A stretch of DNA of 64,000 nucleotides. It comes from Toxonevra muliebris (Eukaryota > Arthropoda > Insecta > Diptera > Pallopteridae). The stretch spans positions 82,712,400 through 82,776,399 of the forward strand of contig OY829328.1 of NCBI GenBank assembly GCA_963691655.1, written 5' to 3'. A program made the translations under genes and the position numbers. Below are positions 59,091-64,000 of this stretch, in pieces. Position 1 is the stretch's first letter; every line of letters begins with the position of its first letter. The notes under the pieces were generated by a model. That model made no database searches, had not been told where the DNA came from, and was given only the letters and a program-made list of their open reading frames with translations.

Positions 59091-61078
59091 GTAAGTTTTT
59101 GTTTAAGACGGTTTAAAAAAATCTTCCAGCACCAGTATTTGATATGGTAAATATAATCGATCTAAGCAACAACAGATCCACTTTTGATTCAAACACTAGA
59201 ATAATTTATGTAGATAGCAGCGTTGAAGAGGGATTAGAAATAACTATAATATCTATTAGTGACATTCTCTAATTGATGGCTCATCTATTATTTGTAACCT
59301 AATGAGGATGCTCAATATAGAGCTATTCTCATGATCTACAGTTGTTTTCTGCCTTTCATTACTTATTTCCATGAATAAAAACAAGCTAAATTCTGAAATT
59401 TTATGCATTGAAATCAAAGAATTTTACGAGGAAGCGGTGAAAAACTGCCAATTGGTAGTTGTCACAGTGTAAATATCAGTGGAAAATTTTAAAATAATAT
59501 GTAATAATAATAAATTAATATATCAATGTATTTGATCAACAATATACAACAAAAGTATTGGAAAAAATATGCTTTTAAATACCGCAAGCAACAACAAAAA
59601 TGATGTGAAATCACATTGCTTGCAAAAAAAAAAGAGCTACAAAAAATATCAAAAGTCAAAAATTGACACTCATACGACATGGATGCCCACATGAAAGCAC
59701 ATGAAGTGCCAAACATACAAAAAAAAAAAAAAAAAACGTTATCGATGTAAAATTCTACAAAGCGTAAAATTTTTTATAAAAATTATTTGTCAAAATGTTT
59801 AAATGATTTAATTTTCGTAAATGTTAAAATATAAAAAACAGCATGCATTTCAATCTTTTTATTGTTTTTTTTTTTTTATATTTATTTTCGAGCACTTCCA
59901 ACAACAACAACAAAAATCTGTCATTTAATTTGCGTAATGGAAAGTTTATGTTTATTTGCGTTACTTTTTTTTTATGTGTATGCAAATACCAGCAGCAATA
60001 TGTAATATATATTGACAGCATTTGATTGCTGTAAAACAGGGAAAACAGGAGTGGAAAGAAGGGGAGGTAGTGGGCGAAATGTTACAGAGCAGGGAAATGT
60101 GTGTTCGTTGGTATGTTTTGTTTAACCTCCTAAATCTTTTTGTGTTTTTTCAAAATTTTTAGAGCTCATAGCAAGTAAAAATCTGATTTGCATTTAATCA
60201 AACTAATACACTTTATATTTTTACTAGTTTTGTTTTGTATAGATACACATACACAAACGCACATACGCACACATTTACACATACACAACGTTTCGAGTGC
60301 AGTAACATACAAACATAAAATGGTAGTAAAAGTAAAAATCTGACGTAAGTTATAATATAAAAAAGTAGTAGCGCCGCGTATGCAAAAAAAAAAAATAAAA
60401 AATAAATAAAAAAAAAAAGAGAAGAAAATCACAAAATGTGAGCAAACATTTTTTTTTCGCCTTTTTTCTCTTGCTTTATTTTTATTTCACCTATATTTTT
60501 TTTTTAGTTTTTTTCAGGGTTTTTTTCTTTTGTTGTTGTTATGGTTTTCTCGTTGTTTTTCTCGTTATATGTTCGCCCTATGTTCAACGTTGGTAAAAGT
60601 AATATTTTCAACATGTCAGTAACATGACAACACTGCAACAAACAAAAAAAATATATATTTATGTAGGTAGTTACAAAACTTATACATCAACAATAAAAAA
60701 GTAGCTTTGAATTTAACTCACCAACACAAAAATAAAAAACCAAGGAAAATCGAACGAAAGAGTTTGAGTTTTTATAAATTCAATTTTTTTTTCGTAGGTG
60801 TAAAAACATTCAGCTGTTGTTAAATTTTTATAGTTCAAAACTGAATGCGTATCAAATTTTTTTTTATATCCATAAGAAAGCGTACAAAGTTCATAATGAA
60901 ATATTTATGTTTAAATTAAAATTATATTACGCTCTCTTATTTCTGTATATGAGCATTTTTAAATATCCTCGTTGTTGCTGCTGTTGTTTACAAATTGAGT
61001 GAAATTGATTGGAATGTAAGTGAGTGGGAATGTAAATAAAATCATTTTATGAAAAAGGTTTTTTTTTTTTTAAATATA
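59091..61078. other. Non-coding, low-complexity
   Basis: No exon recognised. A tracts (59718-59736, 60386-60418), T tracts, CAA run (59901-59915), CA run (60246-60285). Confidence 0.6.
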
Positions 61079-62320
61079 TTGGGAGTATGAATTTATAAAC
61101 TCTTATTTTTTTCGTAATTTGGACATTTATTGTGAAAAAGTGATTATAAATTTATTCTTTAAAGCATTGTCCATCGTTAGCCACAACCTTTTCCCATCTT
61201 TCTGGTAGCATAAGGATTCCGCGTCGAAAGAACTCCTCATCTTTTGAGGCTATCCACGAATCGACCCATTTTTTGAGATCTTCGAAAGAACGGAAGTGTT
61301 GTTCAGCCAGGCCATGTGTCATCGATCGGGACAAGTGGTGAACAAAAGGAGCAATGTCTGGAGAATACGACGGGTGGGGTAACACTTCCCATTTCAGCGT
61401 TTCCAAGTATATTTTTACTTGCCTTGCAACATGCGGCCGAGCATTGTCGTGTCTATTCTCATATTCTGCCCTCTTATCCTTTAATGCTCGGCTCAAATGC
61501 ATCAATTGTAGTCGGTAGCGGTCGCCAGTGATCGTTTCATTCGGTTTCAACAGCTCATAATACACGACACCTTTCATATCCCACCAAATACAAACCATGA
61601 GCTTGCCGTTGATGTTGATGTATGTCCGGGCGGTCCCCATGATTTTTTACGCTTTGGGTTATCGTAACGTATCCACTTTTCATCGCCAGTCACAATACGA
61701 TGCAGAAAACCCTTTCTTTTCTGTCGTTCAATCAGCAGTTCACATGTAAAAAATCGTCGTTCGACGTCTCTCGGCTTCAATTCGTACGGCACCCAATTTC
61801 CTTGTTTTTGAATCGTTCCCAATGCTTTTAATCGTTTAGAAATGGCTTATTGATCAACTCCTAAAGATTCTGCAAGTTCTTGTTGCGTTTGACATGAATC
61901 TTCTTCGATTAATGCCTTCAATTCTTCATCTTCGAACTTTTCGGGCCGCCTGAACGTTCCCTGTCTTCAACATCAAAATCACCACTTTTGAAATGGGCAT
62001 ACCACACCTGACACATTCTAACGTCTATAGCACAGTCGGGATAAGCCTCTGTGAGTAAAGGATGTGCTTCAGTTGTGTTTTTCTTTAAATGGAAGAAGCA
62101 AATCAAAACTTCCCGCGAATGTTGTTTTGTTGGCACGAAATTCGACATTTTCAGCTATAGTAAAACACTTTTGTAAAATTATGAAAATTATTTGACAGAT
62201 CAATTCTTATAGTATTTTTGGCGCTCTTCGAGATAGAATAGCTGTCAATGTCAAAAAAGTGGCGCGTATGATAGATATGAAGTTAATCACAATTACAAGT
62301 TTATACATTCATACTCCCAA
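61079..62320 (-). mobile_element. Mos1-like mariner, both ends intact, copy 3 (1242 bp)
   Basis: Termini TTGGGAGTATGAATTTATAA and TTATACATTCATACTCCCAA, both bordered by TA. Same family as copies 1 and 2. Confidence 0.95.
61152..62148 (-). pseudogene. Mariner transposase, multiply broken
   Basis: Start ATG at 62148 as in copy 1. Defects in order: loss of one T near 61938 (frameshift at GGPK/KFEDE), a TAA replacing Ser in VDQSAIS near 61847, a 23-bp deletion near 61603 after STSTA (frameshift), and an 18-bp in-frame deletion near 61450 removing the residues just before the HDNARPH Asp. It lacks the TAA seen in copies 1 and 2: the equivalent codon here is GAA (LLIERQKRKGF). So this copy descends from a different, originally coding source. 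Confidence 0.92.
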
Positions 62321-64000
62321 TATTTAAATATTATGTTCATATATTTTGAAATTATATTAACACTAATTACTCGAAAGAGAAAAGTGTAAATATTATCCGC
62401 ATCTACACGGACCGGACAGTCAAGCATAAATCAAGTCCCTTGTCGGTGTTTTCACCATATCAAAGCTTGTTCTTGACTGGCGATCTTCAGTCAACTTTTT
62501 GCCGAGTCACTCGCAGGTCCAACTATATTGGGTACATGGATATATGGATATTTCAGGTAACTGCAATGCCGAAGATTTAGCCAAACAGAGCTCGCATCTT
62601 ACCGATATAAGGTTTAAGCATGATGAAACTAGTGCGAAAATAAGCTCAAATTGGCTTGATATGGATTTACCATAGATATTGCCCAAGACTAGATATTTCT
62701 AAGCTCACAGTAGTCTTCACAGTACGTACACAATCCGATGGATATATATGCGGATAGGATCTGTCCGTTTGTTTGTGTTTGACTTACTCATACAACACTG
62801 CGTATGAGCAATTAAACCTCAATTAGAATTTTATTCAAACGACCTGCGTTGCATTTATCAACTAAATAATATTTATTAAGACATGTACTTAAGCTATTCA
62901 TTTATGTATGTATAAAGTCTTCGATTAAACAATAAATTTAAATGGAAATTACAAATATCTACTTAAGTCCAATTGAACAAATAAATCAAAATCATCAAAT
63001 GCACGTTTAGATAGATACAAAAGCAGCGCATAGACAGTGATGGCTACAAATTTGAAAACGATTAGTTTTTTCAAACACTGTCAATAAATTTAATAATGGG
63101 TTGTTATTTTAAAGTTTTGGTAACTTTAAACACTTATGAATGCTTGAGAGAAATCCTTAATCCAAATTATATACTATTTTTTGTTTTATGTAAAAGTATT
63201 ATAACATTTGTGCTATTTTAGATACCCTCGCTGTATTATTTACATTTTAATCATTTCAGTTAGATATTCTGCATAACAACACAAATAACCATGAATAATA
63301 TTGTGCTAATGCTGGTATAAATTCACGCATGCAAACATACACTACTGCGATTGCATTTCGATACGTTTGTATGTGTATGTATGTGGTAGTGACATGTGTC
63401 TGTGTGTAAGCTGCTTTTGCACTAATAATAATTATGCATTATTAGTTTAAATTGGTTACAATTATGTGGCATTAAATGGAAAATCACAATAGATTTATTT
63501 GTATTGCGTTTCATTTAAATTCATATTTGAAGAGATGATGGTCAAATATTTTTAGTTTAGGTTTAAACGAAAATTTTATAAAGAAATGACCCGGCAGGCG
63601 TTGTTCTGCCCTTTCTACGAAGAAGCGCGAAAATTTAAGTTTATTTGAATGAAGAAGAATGAAGTTTCTTGATGTTTAAAATTGAACATTGGTAATGACA
63701 ATTCAAACTCAGAGGACGTACATTGAATTTGGAAAAAAACTTAAATTTAGATTTAAAAATGAGGCATCAAAATTTACATTTTTAAAAGTATTTTTATTTG
63801 CCGAAGAATATTAAAGACCGTTCTAGAAGTTATATCTAATCCTAAAAATGATTTTAAAATATGGACCCATTTCCTATTTATAATAGAATTTGTTACAGTG
63901 GCACCTATCGGATTTTGGCATGGCCAGGCAGGCTCTTGAGCTATTTCATAAATTAGTGGAAATAATAATAAAAAAAGGAATGGGCAAAGTAATAGAAAAT
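62321..64000. other. Non-coding to window end
   Basis: No gene recognised. GACCCGGCAGGCGTTGTTCT at about 63589 looks like part of a dispersed repeat seen in insect genomes, but the family could not be named. Confidence 0.4.

Noticed and set aside
1..64000. CRISPR array, operon or bacterial origin
   Set aside because: Sequence has eukaryotic gene structure, transposons and microsatellites; no direct repeat-spacer arrangement seen.

Overview
The window looks like nuclear DNA of a higher fly (Diptera, Schizophora), probably a tephritid-type fruit fly with a repeat-rich genome. The reasons are very AT-rich sequence, short GT-AG introns, a fly-type attacin gene with a TATA box, kappaB and GATA sites, Mos1-like mariner transposons, RNase H-bearing LINEs, tRNA-derived SINEs, and dense CA/TG and CAA/CAG microsatellites. 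The species cannot be fixed from the sequence alone.

Only three host genes are well supported, all in the first 14.3 kb. Two (1228-2042 on +, 7046-8117 on -) form a convergent pair. They encode small proteins that keep the outline of a caspase p20/p10 domain but have lost the catalytic His-Gly and Gln-Ala-Cys motifs. Each has three exons in identical phases; the last exon is short and easily missed. About 185 bp of matching sequence (273-457 and 8792-8968) lies outside both genes, so the pair arose by inverted duplication. The third gene (13315-14284, one 67-bp intron) is an attacin antimicrobial peptide with an extra copy of its 64-residue glycine-rich module. Its promoter carries a TATA box, a perfect Relish-type kappaB site and two GATA sites. 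The caspase-like genes and the attacin lie about 5 kb apart; an immune link between them is only inference.

The rest (about 14.5-64 kb) shows no convincing host exon and reads as intergenic or large-intron DNA filled with mobile elements. These are three mauritiana-type mariner copies (37908-39195, 41727-42637, 61079-62320), three older Tc1/mariner remnants (14750-15400, 25380-25900, 39205-40265) and at least seven decayed non-LTR retrotransposon pieces (21.1-22.1, 26.1-26.9, 29.2-30.1, 45.1-45.8, 46.7-47.1, 49.0-50.1, 58.5-59.1 kb). One of the LINE pieces is split by a tRNA-derived SINE with a 14-bp target duplication. Non-autonomous elements include an 833-bp hAT-type element with an 8-bp target duplication (9110-9942), two members of a long-TIR foldback family (4849-6691, 11863-12507), a 537-bp TIR element (35116-35652) and a roughly 310-bp TIR element (near 3850-4163).

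Between these lie unusual simple-sequence domains: a 10-bp-unit array with 57/67-bp higher-order periodicity (17.7-18.3 kb), a degenerate 10-bp TGCCTTTGAT-like array (30.3-30.9 kb), a roughly 2.1-kb degenerate 14/42-bp array (51.7-53.8 kb) containing a 229-bp tandem duplication, and two polypurine domains of about 0.75 and 1.1 kb (54.96-55.70 and 57.36-58.44 kb) whose long Ser/Leu/Phe reading frames are artefacts.
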